From positions 1-20,597 of the forward strand of contig USCC01000034.1 of NCBI GenBank assembly GCA_900553035.1: a stretch of 20,597 nt of DNA, written 5' to 3'. The stretch comes from an uncultured Rhodospirillaceae bacterium (GTDB lineage: Bacteria > Pseudomonadota > Alphaproteobacteria > CAAGCB01 > CAG-977). This document shows positions 6,088-13,752 of the stretch, piece after piece. The position numbers and the translations under genes are program-made. How positions within the stretch are numbered: the stretch's first letter is position 1; each line of letters starts with the position of its first letter. The notes beneath the pieces are model-generated. The model did no database searches, was not told where the DNA came from, and saw only the letters and a program-made list of their open reading frames with translations.

Positions 6088-9000
6088 TTATCTTTTTTTC
6101 TGTGCGCCCAGCATGTCCAGCAGTTTGCCCATCTGCGCCGACTTGCGCGTATTAAGCTGCGCCGGGACGCGCTTCATTTCGACCATGCGGCGGTTCAGCA
6201 TACTTGTCAGAGCCGCGTCAATGCCGCTTTCACCCGAGATATGAACCCGGTCAATGCGTTCGGACCCCATGCCTTTGCTCATTTCATCGGAAAGGGCTTC
6301 GATTTTATTGCGGTTTTTCTCGGTCAGAATAAAATTGAAGGTCATATTTCTGGTCTTGCTGCAGATTTCCTTGACCAGCGGCACGGACGATGCTTCGTCG
6401 CCGAAATTCCCGTCGGAAATGACGAAGAAATGCGATGTGCCCGAGTATTCCTGCTTTTTGTTGCCTTTGATTTTATCCATCGTCGACAGGATAGCGTCCT
6501 TCATGTGATCCTGACATCCGCCGCACACGTCCTGCACCGTCATGATCTTCTTGGCGATTTCGTCCGAAGACTGCCCCGGTTCGGCGACGCTCAGCGATTT
6601 CGGTTCGCCCATCGCGGTGATGTAAACGTTGAAATACGGATTTTTCCGGGCCGCTTCATACAGGACGCAGGCCGTCGCCAAAGCCACATCCAGCTTGCTT
6701 CCCTTGCCGTGTCCCATGGATCCCGAACGGTCAATCAGAATGGCGATATCAATCGGGGCCGGTGTTTTTTCCTTTTCCCCGCGAACCTTGAAGTGTTCGA
6801 AATCGCGTTCATCAACGCTTTGCCCCGTCGCCAGCTTTTTGCGGCGGTCAACATACGAGTCCAGATCGAACTTGTTGATATCATCGTCTTCGGGCACCAG
6901 AGTCCGTTTGCGGGATTCGACTTCCTTGCCGAAATATTCGTTCTGCATCCGGGTCAACAGGTTTTTGATGCGGCGCGCCGTCTGTTCATGGCGCGAAACG
7001 ATCTCACGGTATTCATTGGACTGGCGCAGACGCTTTGGAAGGAAATCGTTTACCGAAGGCTTCCCGCCGGATTTTTCCTGTCCTTCCCAGACTTCCTGAC
7101 GTTCGCCTTTATTGGGGCTTTGCTTGTCTTCGGAGGAGGAATCCTTTTGGGACTTGTTGGATTGCTGGGTATTCTGGTCGTTGTTTTCCTTTTTGATCAG
7201 GTCTTCCATGGATTCGCCCTTATCTTTGTTCGAATCCTTGTCTTTTCCGTCTTTTTTGTCGCCGTCTTTACCCTTGTCGTCCTTTTCGTCGCCCTTGGCA
7301 TCCTTTTTGGCGTCATCCATCATTTTCTTGATGGAGTCGCTCATCTGCTTTTTCATCTCTTCGATTTTTTTCTGGATGTCGGTATCACCGGCGCTTCCGC
7401 CTTCGCCGTCACCGTCTTCGTCATCATCCAGATCGTCGGCCTCGCCGTTCTGAGAAGACTGCCCGCGACCCTGACCGGACTGGCTCTGACCCTGCTGTTG
7501 CTGCTGGCCGTCCTGTCCGTCGTTTTCATTATCATTATCGGAATCATCGTTATCATCGGAATCCTGCGGGTCGCTGTCCTGAGGCATTCCGCTTCCCCCG
7601 CCACCGCCGCCGGACTGCTGCTGTTGCTGCTGGCCCTGCTGGTTCTTCTGGTTCTTTTTGTTTTCCTCCTGCTGCTTTTCCTGTTCCTTCAGAAGGTCGG
7701 GAAACATCGGAGTGACAAAGCGTTCATAGATTTCGTCAATGATTTCACAGCGTTTGACGGAGCATTCCTCCATCTTGTTATTGTAAAAGGCCTGTCCGTT
7801 CAGGCGGTCGCGCGCTGTCGGCTGAAGCTCTTCCAGACGGGTGCACATTTCCCGGATGTCTTTGAACGACTGTTCCGGACCGATTTTGTTGCCGTCTCTG
7901 TCAACGCCCGAAAGCCATTCCTTATGGATGCCCAGCGAAGCCCATCCCTCGTCCGTGTCTTCCGTAATACCATTGTTGACATAAAAGGAGTAGCGCAGGA
8001 CTTTTTTCAGGTTTGTGAAATAATCCATGGGCGTCGGGTCTTTGGGTGCGGCGGGCATTCCGGGCTGTTGAGCCGCCTTTGACATGCCGTTCATCAGCGG
8101 CAGGCACAGCGTCGTTTCCAGTGTGTTGATCGCCACGCTGAAATCCTGAGCCGAACGTGCGGACTGGTTCGCCGCGTACCGGTTGGCGTAGTTATTTTCG
8201 GCTTCGTCGAAAATCAGATAGCGCAGTTCGTTGTCAAGGTGCAGGGCATTCAACTGTTTCCGTGCCGCTTTGCGTTCTTCCTTCGGAAGCTTCCTGTCCT
8301 TTACGCGCTTCAGGGTGGCCTTATACTCCTCGCGGGCTTTCAGGACGCCCTGAGGCTGATGAATCGTGCCCTGCGAGTGGCCGACTTCGTGCAGATTGGC
8401 GGAACGGGACTGTTCAATCCCGATCATCAGGCTCCATACCATATCCAGATTGATCAGATTTTCGGACGGGCTGAAATAGTAGGAAACGCTTGGATACCCT
8501 TCTTCCGGCGCGCCCCAGCGGATGCGCGTCTGCGGATTTTTCAGTGATGTTGACAGAATGAAGGCGTTTTCGCGCAGTTCCGTCCGCGCATCGGGGCAGT
8601 GTGCCAGCTGAGACCACAGGGGAAGAGCCGTCAGCGGAGAAGCGACGTTTTCCTGTTCCCATGATTTCATGAGAGCCGGCGTATTGACAATTGTCGCCAG
8701 AGCCGCGCCCCACAGGAGCTGTGTGTGCGGCTGGGACAGGTTGGGTGTATTCGGAGCCCGGCCGGTTTCAAGCGCGGCGCGGACGTTGGAAAGCTCGTCT
8801 TCAAAAACAGCCGGATCCCGAGCCAGCGGGCGCACCCGCTCGACCAGCGTTTCAAACGTCTTGGGCGAGAAAGCCCGCGCGGCGAATTGTTCCGACGCCC
8901 AATAACGGATTTTATTCAAAGGGTACGACAGAATCGTATCTTTGTTTCTTTCACGCAGGTTTTCATCCAGAGTTTCATTCATAACGGCATTCCCGTACAT
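6088..9000 (-). CDS. VWA-domain protein with HExxH motif and acidic linker, CobT-like layout
   Basis: The product has up to 970 residues. Residues 1-430 form a mostly helical region with HEVGH at 204-208 and a possible third zinc ligand in FDEAENN (264-270), reminiscent of glutamate zincins and of N-terminal regions in some VWA metallopeptidase-like families. Residues 440-640 are low complexity: Gln runs, Gly runs, then Asp/Glu and Lys-rich tracts. Residues about 748-940 form a VWA domain with the metal-site motif DRSGS (757-761) and a later SDG (862-864). This order (helical N-terminus, acidic linker, C-terminal VWA) is that of CobT-like partners of MoxR/CobS ATPases, and the ATPase gene follows directly. 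No cobalamin genes are near, so a cobaltochelatase subunit is unlikely. An alternative start is the ATG at 8982 (MNETLDENL), preceded by a weak GGGA; the 9000 start has no SD. The domain call is firm; peptidase activity is a prediction. Confidence 0.94.
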   Translation of the reverse strand: MYGNAVMNETLDENLRERNKDTILSYPLNKIRYWASEQFAARAFSPKTFETLVERVRPLARDPAVFEDELSNVRAALETGRAPNTPNLSQPHTQLLWGAALATIVNTPALMKSWEQENVASPLTALPLWSQLAHCPDARTELRENAFILSTSLKNPQTRIRWGAPEEGYPSVSYYFSPSENLINLDMVWSLMIGIEQSRSANLHEVGHSQGTIHQPQGVLKAREEYKATLKRVKDRKLPKEERKAARKQLNALHLDNELRYLIFDEAENNYANRYAANQSARSAQDFSVAINTLETTLCLPLMNGMSKAAQQPGMPAAPKDPTPMDYFTNLKKVLRYSFYVNNGITEDTDEGWASLGIHKEWLSGVDRDGNKIGPEQSFKDIREMCTRLEELQPTARDRLNGQAFYNNKMEECSVKRCEIIDEIYERFVTPMFPDLLKEQEKQQEENKKNQKNQQGQQQQQQSGGGGGGSGMPQDSDPQDSDDNDDSDNDNENDGQDGQQQQQGQSQSGQGRGQSSQNGEADDLDDDEDGDGEGGSAGDTDIQKKIEEMKKQMSDSIKKMMDDAKKDAKGDEKDDKGKDGDKKDGKDKDSNKDKGESMEDLIKKENNDQNTQQSNKSQKDSSSEDKQSPNKGERQEVWEGQEKSGGKPSVNDFLPKRLRQSNEYREIVSRHEQTARRIKNLLTRMQNEYFGKEVESRKRTLVPEDDDINKFDLDSYVDRRKKLATGQSVDERDFEHFKVRGEKEKTPAPIDIAILIDRSGSMGHGKGSKLDVALATACVLYEAARKNPYFNVYITAMGEPKSLSVAEPGQSSDEIAKKIMTVQDVCGGCQDHMKDAILSTMDKIKGNKKQEYSGTSHFFVISDGNFGDEASSVPLVKEICSKTRNMTFNFILTEKNRNKIEALSDEMSKGMGSERIDRVHISGESGIDAALTSMLNRRMVEMKRVPAQLNTRKSAQMGKLLDMLGAQKKR

Positions 9001-9006
9001 AGAATC

Positions 9007-9012
9007 ATTATA
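9007..9012 (-). promoter_or_regulatory. possible -10 element directly before the VWA gene
   Basis: TATAAT on the minus strand lies six bases before the ATG at 9000. A transcript starting about seven bases downstream would begin at or near this ATG and be leaderless. No good -35 hexamer is visible at 16-18 bases, so the element may be chance in an AT-rich gap (9001-9090). Confidence 0.28.
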
Positions 9013-9090
9013 TTTATTTCATTACGCTATCATGCTCTGTCGACAAAAACAAGATGTTTTGGACAAACTTTGTTTTTTTTGTATAAGAAT

Positions 9091-10383
9091 TCAGTTCTCG
9101 GTATCAGAGGCGCTTCCATCGGCGGAAGGCTGGGGCGCAAAGCTGGTTTTGAAAATGGATTCCAGAATGTTTTCACGGTCGCTTTCTCTGGCTTTTCCTT
9201 CGGTTTCAAGGGCTGCCAGCGTTTCAAGAAGGACGACTTTTTCCTGAGCCTGTGCCGCGGCCTTTTCATGACGCGTCCGCGTCTGCAGGAGCATGACGAT
9301 CAGGACAATGGCGATGACAATCGGCAATCCGACCGTTGCCACGGTGATAAAGAGGCTTCCGCCCATCGGCGAGCGTGATACGCCGAAAGCAATTGCCAGA
9401 ACCGCCAGAATGGAAAACAGGCTGGAGATAACGTACCATGCCGTCATCTGATTGGCTTTGCCCTGGTTCAGGGACAACTGATCGTTCCAGTAATCCAATG
9501 CCGTGCCGTAACGGATGCGGCTGGCGACGCTCTGGCGCAGGGCGGCCAGCTGGCGTTCATGATCGGCCTGGATCAGATTCAGCTGGTTCCACATTTCGTT
9601 GACAGCGCTGTCCGACGTCTGTTTTGTTTCCGTGACCAGCTGTGACAGGCACTGTTCAACGTCGTTGCGGTATATCTGGAGCTGGCGGCAGGATTCCTCA
9701 ATGCCGCGCTGAAGGGCAAACTGTTCGTTTTCCAGGGGCTTCAGCTGTTTATCCGCATGTTCAACGCGGCGGATGACGGCATTGATTTTGCGCAACGTCT
9801 CGGACACGCGGCCGTCCAGCATTTCGGGCTGGATCGAAACGCGGAACTGAAGCGTGAAGGCATAACCAAAGGTGAAAGATTCCGCGTCCGACGCCGTACT
9901 GAACCCCTTTGCGTCTTCCAGCGAAGCCGCACCGGTCGCCCCGGCAATCAAGCCCATCAGCATGGGTTCGTACCGGTACATGATGGAAGCCATCTGTCCC
10001 AGAGTTCCCCGGCTGTGAATACATTTACAGGTCAGATAGGCGTTCAGATCCCTGCGGATGATGGTAAAGCCCTCGGCGACGGAGGCTTCACCGTTCAGGA
10101 CGGCTTCGGCCGCCGCGTAAATCGAACGGGGCGTCGCCAGCTGGAAATCAATGATTTTCCGGATGAACGGCTTATCAGATGAGTCCGAACCGATGATGTC
10201 GCGCCAGGCTTTTAATTCGTTGAAAGCCCAGACTCCGGCTTCGTAAAAGGATTTCAGGTCAACCGTCCCGCCGTTGTCGTCAAGTTCGGCATGGATGGGC
10301 ATCATGAACGGAACGTCTTTTTCCATATCAAAAGACGCTTCGGGGGCAAAAGTGGGAATCTGGTTTTCGTTTTCCGTATTCAT
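9091..10383 (-). CDS. two-TM coiled-coil membrane protein, possibly DUF6161-like
   Basis: The product has 430 residues. The N-terminal 190 residues look like a soluble domain without a family I can name firmly. Residues about 193-310 are a long helical, coiled-coil-prone stretch (for example RKINAVIRRVEHADKQLKPL, then a YWNDQLSLNQGKAN segment). Two membrane helices follow at about 315-335 and 343-367 with a short loop (SRSPMGGS), then a charged helical tail. The soluble-coil-two-helix order and the YW segment before the helices recall DUF6161 proteins, a tentative match. No signal peptide is seen, so both ends are probably cytoplasmic. It is the first gene before the VWA gene (90-base gap, no clear terminator) and may anchor the ATPase-VWA pair to the inner membrane. 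No SD is visible before ATG 10383; a candidate promoter would give a leaderless mRNA. Confidence 0.85.
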   Translation of the reverse strand: MNTENENQIPTFAPEASFDMEKDVPFMMPIHAELDDNGGTVDLKSFYEAGVWAFNELKAWRDIIGSDSSDKPFIRKIIDFQLATPRSIYAAAEAVLNGEASVAEGFTIIRRDLNAYLTCKCIHSRGTLGQMASIMYRYEPMLMGLIAGATGAASLEDAKGFSTASDAESFTFGYAFTLQFRVSIQPEMLDGRVSETLRKINAVIRRVEHADKQLKPLENEQFALQRGIEESCRQLQIYRNDVEQCLSQLVTETKQTSDSAVNEMWNQLNLIQADHERQLAALRQSVASRIRYGTALDYWNDQLSLNQGKANQMTAWYVISSLFSILAVLAIAFGVSRSPMGGSLFITVATVGLPIVIAIVLIVMLLQTRTRHEKAAAQAQEKVVLLETLAALETEGKARESDRENILESIFKTSFAPQPSADGSASDTEN

Positions 10384-10390
10384 GGCAGAA

Positions 10391-10419
10391 ATGATGTCTC
10401 ATAAGAGGTTAAAAATCAA
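10391..10419 (-). promoter_or_regulatory. candidate promoter of the AAA/VWA cluster
   Basis: On the minus strand TTGATT (10414-10419), a 17-base spacer and CATCAT (10391-10396) resemble a sigma-70 promoter, each hexamer with about four consensus matches. The expected start of transcription is about 10384, next to the ATG at 10383. The element sits in the 39-base gap after the glycosyltransferase gene, so read-through from that gene is also possible. Confidence 0.35.
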
Positions 10420-10422
10420 TGC

Positions 10423-11358
10423 TTATTTGTCCGCGCCGCGCTTATATAAAGGATAACGCAGATAGGCCTGCCGCCGGCTTTCCTGCCGGGTCTTGGCAAT
10501 TGTGTCCAGGACGAAGCCCGAAAACAGGCTGACGATCGCGCAGATCATCAGCCCGGTTGACAGAACGGCGGTCGGCAGCTTCGGCACCAGGCCGGTTTCG
10601 GCATACGTCACGAACAGAGGCACGGCAAAACCGATCGACAGCAGAGCCAGAAACGCGGCGATCACGGAAAAGAAGAACAGCGGCCGTTCCTCTTTGATCA
10701 GATTAATGATCATCAGAAGAATTTTGAAGCCGTCCCTGTAGGTGGACAGTTTACTTTCCGAACCTTCGGGACGGGCGAAATAATCGGTTTCAATCTCTTT
10801 GAAAGGCAGGCGGGACGAACACGTGAACACCGTCAGTTCGGTTTCGATTTCAAACCCCGGGGAGTGAGCCGGGAACGTTTTGACAAAACGTTTTGAAAAC
10901 ACGCGGAAGCCCGACAGCATATCCTTGAGCGGCTGTTTGAAAAAAATCTGTACCAGACGGGTGAGCATGAAGTTGCCGAACCGGTGGCCGCGGCGGTAGG
11001 CTTCCTCCTGTTTTTCACGACGTGCGCCGACGACCATGTCCAGCCGCCCGTCAATCAGTTCGTCAATCAGCTCCGGCGCACGGCTCAGGTCGTATGTCGT
11101 ATCGCCGTCCGTCATGACGTAAACGTCGGCATCAATATCGGAAAACATCCGCTGAACCGTGCTTCCCTTGCCCTGGCAGGAGCTTGTGCACACAATGGCG
11201 CCGGCTTCGCGGGCGACGTCCGCTGTTTTGTCCGTTGAATTATTGTCATAGACATATACTTCTGCGCCGGGCAGGTATTTTTTCGCGTCCCGGATGACGG
11301 GAGCGACGGATTTTTCCTCATTGTAACACGGGATAAGGACGGCGATTTTGGGTTTCAT
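10423..11358 (-). CDS. family 2 glycosyltransferase with two C-terminal membrane helices
   Basis: The product has 311 residues. It opens with IAVLIPCYNEEKSVAPVI and VYDNNSTDKT, the standard GT2 nucleotide-sugar site, followed by MTDGDTTYD with the metal-binding D84/D86. The SGFRVFSKRF segment (149-158) and the ETDYFARPEGSESKL segment are typical of the dolichol-phosphate mannose synthase/GtrB-like group, which moves a sugar from a nucleotide sugar to a polyprenyl phosphate at the cytoplasmic face. Two membrane helices (about 227-250 and 263-287) fit GtrB-like proteins. The exact sugar and acceptor cannot be read. GGAG eight bases before ATG 11358 supports the start. It diverges from rplM and is followed 39 bases later by the two-TM protein gene; whether it belongs to that transcript is open. 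Confidence 0.94.
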   Translation of the reverse strand: MKPKIAVLIPCYNEEKSVAPVIRDAKKYLPGAEVYVYDNNSTDKTADVAREAGAIVCTSSCQGKGSTVQRMFSDIDADVYVMTDGDTTYDLSRAPELIDELIDGRLDMVVGARREKQEEAYRRGHRFGNFMLTRLVQIFFKQPLKDMLSGFRVFSKRFVKTFPAHSPGFEIETELTVFTCSSRLPFKEIETDYFARPEGSESKLSTYRDGFKILLMIINLIKEERPLFFFSVIAAFLALLSIGFAVPLFVTYAETGLVPKLPTAVLSTGLMICAIVSLFSGFVLDTIAKTRQESRRQAYLRYPLYKRGADK

Positions 11359-11386
11359 TCGTATTCTCCGTTCGTTGTGTGTGACA

Positions 11387-11392
11387 AGTATA
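11387..11392 (-). promoter_or_regulatory. possible -10 of the glycosyltransferase gene
   Basis: TATACT on the minus strand lies 28 bases before the ATG at 11358, a suitable distance for a short leader with the GGAG site. The matching -35 (TTTATT at a 17-base spacing) is poor. The region up to 11527 also holds a small AGGTA/TACCT inverted repeat and AT-rich sequence without a clear role. Confidence 0.3.
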
Positions 11393-11527
11393 CGGCATCC
11401 TGCCGCGGAAATAAATTGGTAAAAGAGTTTTTCCGCAGGCGGCTTCGGGCGCGGCTCCGGAGTGAGGTAAAATAATACCTATATTATAACATATTGATTT
11501 TGCTTGGTTTTTTGAGCATAAAAAATG

Positions 11528-11555
11528 TTGACTTGTTTTCCGGATATGGCATACT
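11528..11555 (+). promoter_or_regulatory. rplM-rpsI promoter
   Basis: TTGACT (11528-11533) and CATACT (11550-11555) are separated by 16 bases. The predicted start at about 11562 leaves a leader of about 30 bases ending in AGGA before the rplM ATG. The leader is too short for an elaborate ribosomal-protein autoregulatory structure. Confidence 0.6.
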
Positions 11556-11592
11556 TGCCGCAGTTTTTAACCGTTAGCGATAGGAATAACTT

Positions 11593-12057
11593 ATGCAGAC
11601 CGTATCTGTTAAGCCGTCCGAAGTCAAAAAGAAGTGGTATCTGATTGATGCCCAGGATTTGGTTTTGGGACGTCTGGCCAGCATTGTCGCCAAGATCTTG
11701 CGCGGCAAGCACAAAACCTGTTTCACACCGCACATTGACTGCGGCGACTATGTCGTGATCATCAATGCCGAAAAGGTTCACCTGACCGGCAAGAAGCTGA
11801 AGGACAAAGTCTATTACCGTCACACGGGTCATCCGGGCGGTATCAAGGGCGTCACCGCGGGCAAGATCATTGCCGGCGAGCATCCTGAACGCGTCATCAT
11901 CAAGGCCGTTGAACGCATGATCACCCGTAACACGCTGGGTCGCCAGCAGATGACGAATCTGCGTGTTTACGCCGGCGCCGAACATCCGCACGCCGCTCAG
12001 AATCCGGAATTCCTGGACGTGGCCGCTTTGAACCCGAAGAATAAAAGGAGCGCTTAA
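11593..12057 (+). CDS. rplM: 50S ribosomal protein L13 (bL13... uL13)
   Basis: The product has 154 residues, the usual length for bacterial L13 (uL13). Recognisable segments are KKWYLIDAQDLVLGRLAS near the N-terminus, GKHKTCFTPHIDCGDYVVIINAEKV with the conserved HTGHPGG stretch after it, and RNTLGRQQMTNLRVYAGAEHPH towards the C-terminus. It binds 23S rRNA early in assembly of the large subunit. AGGA eight bases before the ATG supports the start. It is followed two bases after its stop by rpsI, the conserved bacterial pair, and both are read from the promoter at 11528. Confidence 0.98.
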   Translation: MQTVSVKPSEVKKKWYLIDAQDLVLGRLASIVAKILRGKHKTCFTPHIDCGDYVVIINAEKVHLTGKKLKDKVYYRHTGHPGGIKGVTAGKIIAGEHPERVIIKAVERMITRNTLGRQQMTNLRVYAGAEHPHAAQNPEFLDVAALNPKNKRSA

Positions 12058-12059
12058 TC

Positions 12060-12542
12060 ATGGCAGAAATCAAGTCCTTTGACGAACTGAAGAAAGCGAC
12101 GACGGAAACCGTCGCGTCGGAAGCTCCCGTTGTTCGTGAACCGCAGCGCGACAAGTTTGGCCGTTCTTATGCGACCGGCCGCCGCAAAGACGCCACCGCG
12201 AAAGTGTGGATCAAGCCGGGTTCGGGCAAAATCGTCGTTAACGGCCGTGATATTGAAAAATACTTCACGCGTCCCGTTCTGCGCATGATCATCAACCAGC
12301 CGTTCGCCGTTACGAACCGCGTCGGCCAGTTTGATGTGACCGTTTCCGTTTCCGGCGGCGGTCTGTCCGGTCAGGCGGGCGCTGTCCGTCATGGTCTGAG
12401 CCGTTGTCTGGACAACTATGAACCGGAACTGCACACGTCATTGAAGCGTGCCGGCTTCCTGACCCGTGATCCGCGCGTCGTTGAACGCAAGAAATACGGC
12501 AAAGCCAAAGCACGCCGCAGCTACCAGTTCTCGAAGCGTTAA
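12060..12542 (+). CDS. rpsI: 30S ribosomal protein S9 (uS9)
   Basis: The product has 160 residues. The core begins at about residue 38 with YATGRRKDATAKVWIKPGSG, continues with INQPFAVTNRVGQFDVTVSVSGGGLSGQAGAVRHG and ends in the conserved C-terminal SKR, whose basic tail reaches the ribosomal P-site tRNA. The roughly 35-residue N-terminal extension (MAEIKSFDELKKAT...) is longer than in E. coli S9 and typical of Alphaproteobacteria. The start has AAAGGAG within the end of rplM. Two terminators follow. Confidence 0.98.
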   Translation: MAEIKSFDELKKATTETVASEAPVVREPQRDKFGRSYATGRRKDATAKVWIKPGSGKIVVNGRDIEKYFTRPVLRMIINQPFAVTNRVGQFDVTVSVSGGGLSGQAGAVRHGLSRCLDNYEPELHTSLKRAGFLTRDPRVVERKKYGKAKARRSYQFSKR

Positions 12543-12563
12543 GCGTTATTCCTTCGGGAAAAC

Positions 12564-12597
12564 AAAAAAAGGGGAAGTTTTTACTTCCTCTTTTTTT
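12564..12597 (+). terminator. intrinsic terminator of rplM-rpsI
   Basis: A stem of about 15 bp with one G-U pair is formed by an A-run plus GGGGAAGT and ACTTCCTC plus a T-run, with a three-base loop. The terminal T-run makes it effective on the plus strand; the A-run would allow it on the minus strand as well. It begins 21 bases after the rpsI stop. Confidence 0.88.
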
Positions 12598-12618
12598 TGC
12601 GGGAGGAGAGGATTTCCG

Positions 12619-12656
12619 GAGCCGTGTTTACGAGAGATTCATCCGGCTCTTTTTTT
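12619..12656 (+). terminator. second, weaker terminator before the phosphotransferase gene
   Basis: GAGCCG (12619-12624) and CGGCTC (12644-12649) form a 6-bp stem with a 19-base loop followed by seven T. It may back up the strong terminator just upstream or attenuate read-through into the gene at 12699. Confidence 0.5.
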
Positions 12657-12698
12657 GTTTTCCGCATTCCTTTATGATATTCCGGAGGAGAAACAGCC

Positions 12699-13673
12699 AT
12701 GCCGGAATATTTGACGAAAGCCGAGACTTTGCGGGACGATGTTATCAAAAGTATTATAGCGTCGGCAAGGTTTCCGGAAAAGGTAACAGCCGGGGATAAG
12801 CTTGAACGTCTGCCCGGCGGTTCCAAATCAGTTGCCGTCAAGTCGGGCGGCTACGTTTTCAGATTCCCCTTGAGCCATGAGGCTTTTCAAAGCCAGAAAC
12901 GCGAACGTTTCATCAGCGGTCTGCTGAAAAGATATATTTCTCCGACATTCAGAACCGGGATAACGGACGTCCGGCTGGTCGACGATGGGGATGACGGTTC
13001 GGGACATTACACCCGGTTTGCATATCACCGATTTATTGGCGGCCGGATTATGGACAATAACCGGGGGGAAACGGCGTATAACACTTCTTTTTACCATCTG
13101 GATGAGGAACGCAAGGAAAGTCTGGCACGCAGGATTGCCGGATTTTTTGTCGAACTGCACGCCGTTCCGGCAGATGAAATCGCCGAAATCAATGGCCTGA
13201 TGCCAGAGAAACGAGACAACTGGAATTATGCCGCGCGGATTGATTTTGATTATGATTTAAGCCGCAGCCTGCTTTTAAAATACAGCAAAGGCCTCATTGA
13301 CATGGATGATTTTAAAACCGGCTTCACGGACGATGTATGCTTCTGCCATAATGACTTAAGCGGCAGTAATATCCTGATTGACAAAGACAGGACGGAAGTG
13401 CTTTCAGGCATTATTGATTTCGGGAACGCGAACATTGCGCCCCGGACAGATGATTTTGTTCCCTTTTATAAAGTCGGCCGGAATCTGGCTCGCCGGGTCA
13501 TCCGGCATTATAATAAACTGTCCGATTCCCCGGTCAGCATCCGGGAAATTGATTATAAGGCATTAAGTTTTATCGGATATCTGATGTGCTTCCGCTACAG
13601 ACGGAATGAGGAACCGTTGGAGTTCAGTCGGGCTATGACGGAACACTTCGCAAACGATATAAGGGCTCCTTAG
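12699..13673 (+). CDS. aminoglycoside-phosphotransferase/choline-kinase-like phosphotransferase
   Basis: The product has 324 residues. It has the catalytic loop FCHNDLSGSNILID (H217, D219, N224) and the metal-binding IIDFGNA (D240) in the order and spacing of the APH-like kinase fold. The N-terminal lobe has LERLPGGSKSVAVKSGGYVFRFP, resembling the P-loop and lysine strand of that fold. Members phosphorylate small molecules such as aminoglycosides, choline, homoserine or macrolides; the substrate here cannot be read, and with no resistance genes nearby a metabolic role is at least as likely. GGAGGAG nine to ten bases before the ATG supports the start. It stands behind the rpsI terminators and ends convergent with the amidotransferase gene; no clear own promoter is seen in 12657-12680. 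Confidence 0.9.
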   Translation: MPEYLTKAETLRDDVIKSIIASARFPEKVTAGDKLERLPGGSKSVAVKSGGYVFRFPLSHEAFQSQKRERFISGLLKRYISPTFRTGITDVRLVDDGDDGSGHYTRFAYHRFIGGRIMDNNRGETAYNTSFYHLDEERKESLARRIAGFFVELHAVPADEIAEINGLMPEKRDNWNYAARIDFDYDLSRSLLLKYSKGLIDMDDFKTGFTDDVCFCHNDLSGSNILIDKDRTEVLSGIIDFGNANIAPRTDDFVPFYKVGRNLARRVIRHYNKLSDSPVSIREIDYKALSFIGYLMCFRYRRNEEPLEFSRAMTEHFANDIRAP

Positions 13674-13752
13674 GAATTATTTTATGCCTCTTCTTTTTCT
13701 CTGCATTCCGGGACGCGGAAAGAACACATAAGGGAAAGATGGCACCCTCCGG

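Noticed and set aside
3246..9000. Cobaltochelatase CobS/CobT
   Set aside because: The layout is alike, but both proteins are much larger than CobS and CobT, the VWA protein has an added HExxH site, and no cobalamin gene is present in the window.
11479..11991. 170-codon minus-strand frame over rplM
   Set aside because: It is antisense to an unmistakable ribosomal protein gene and has no ribosome binding site or family resemblance.
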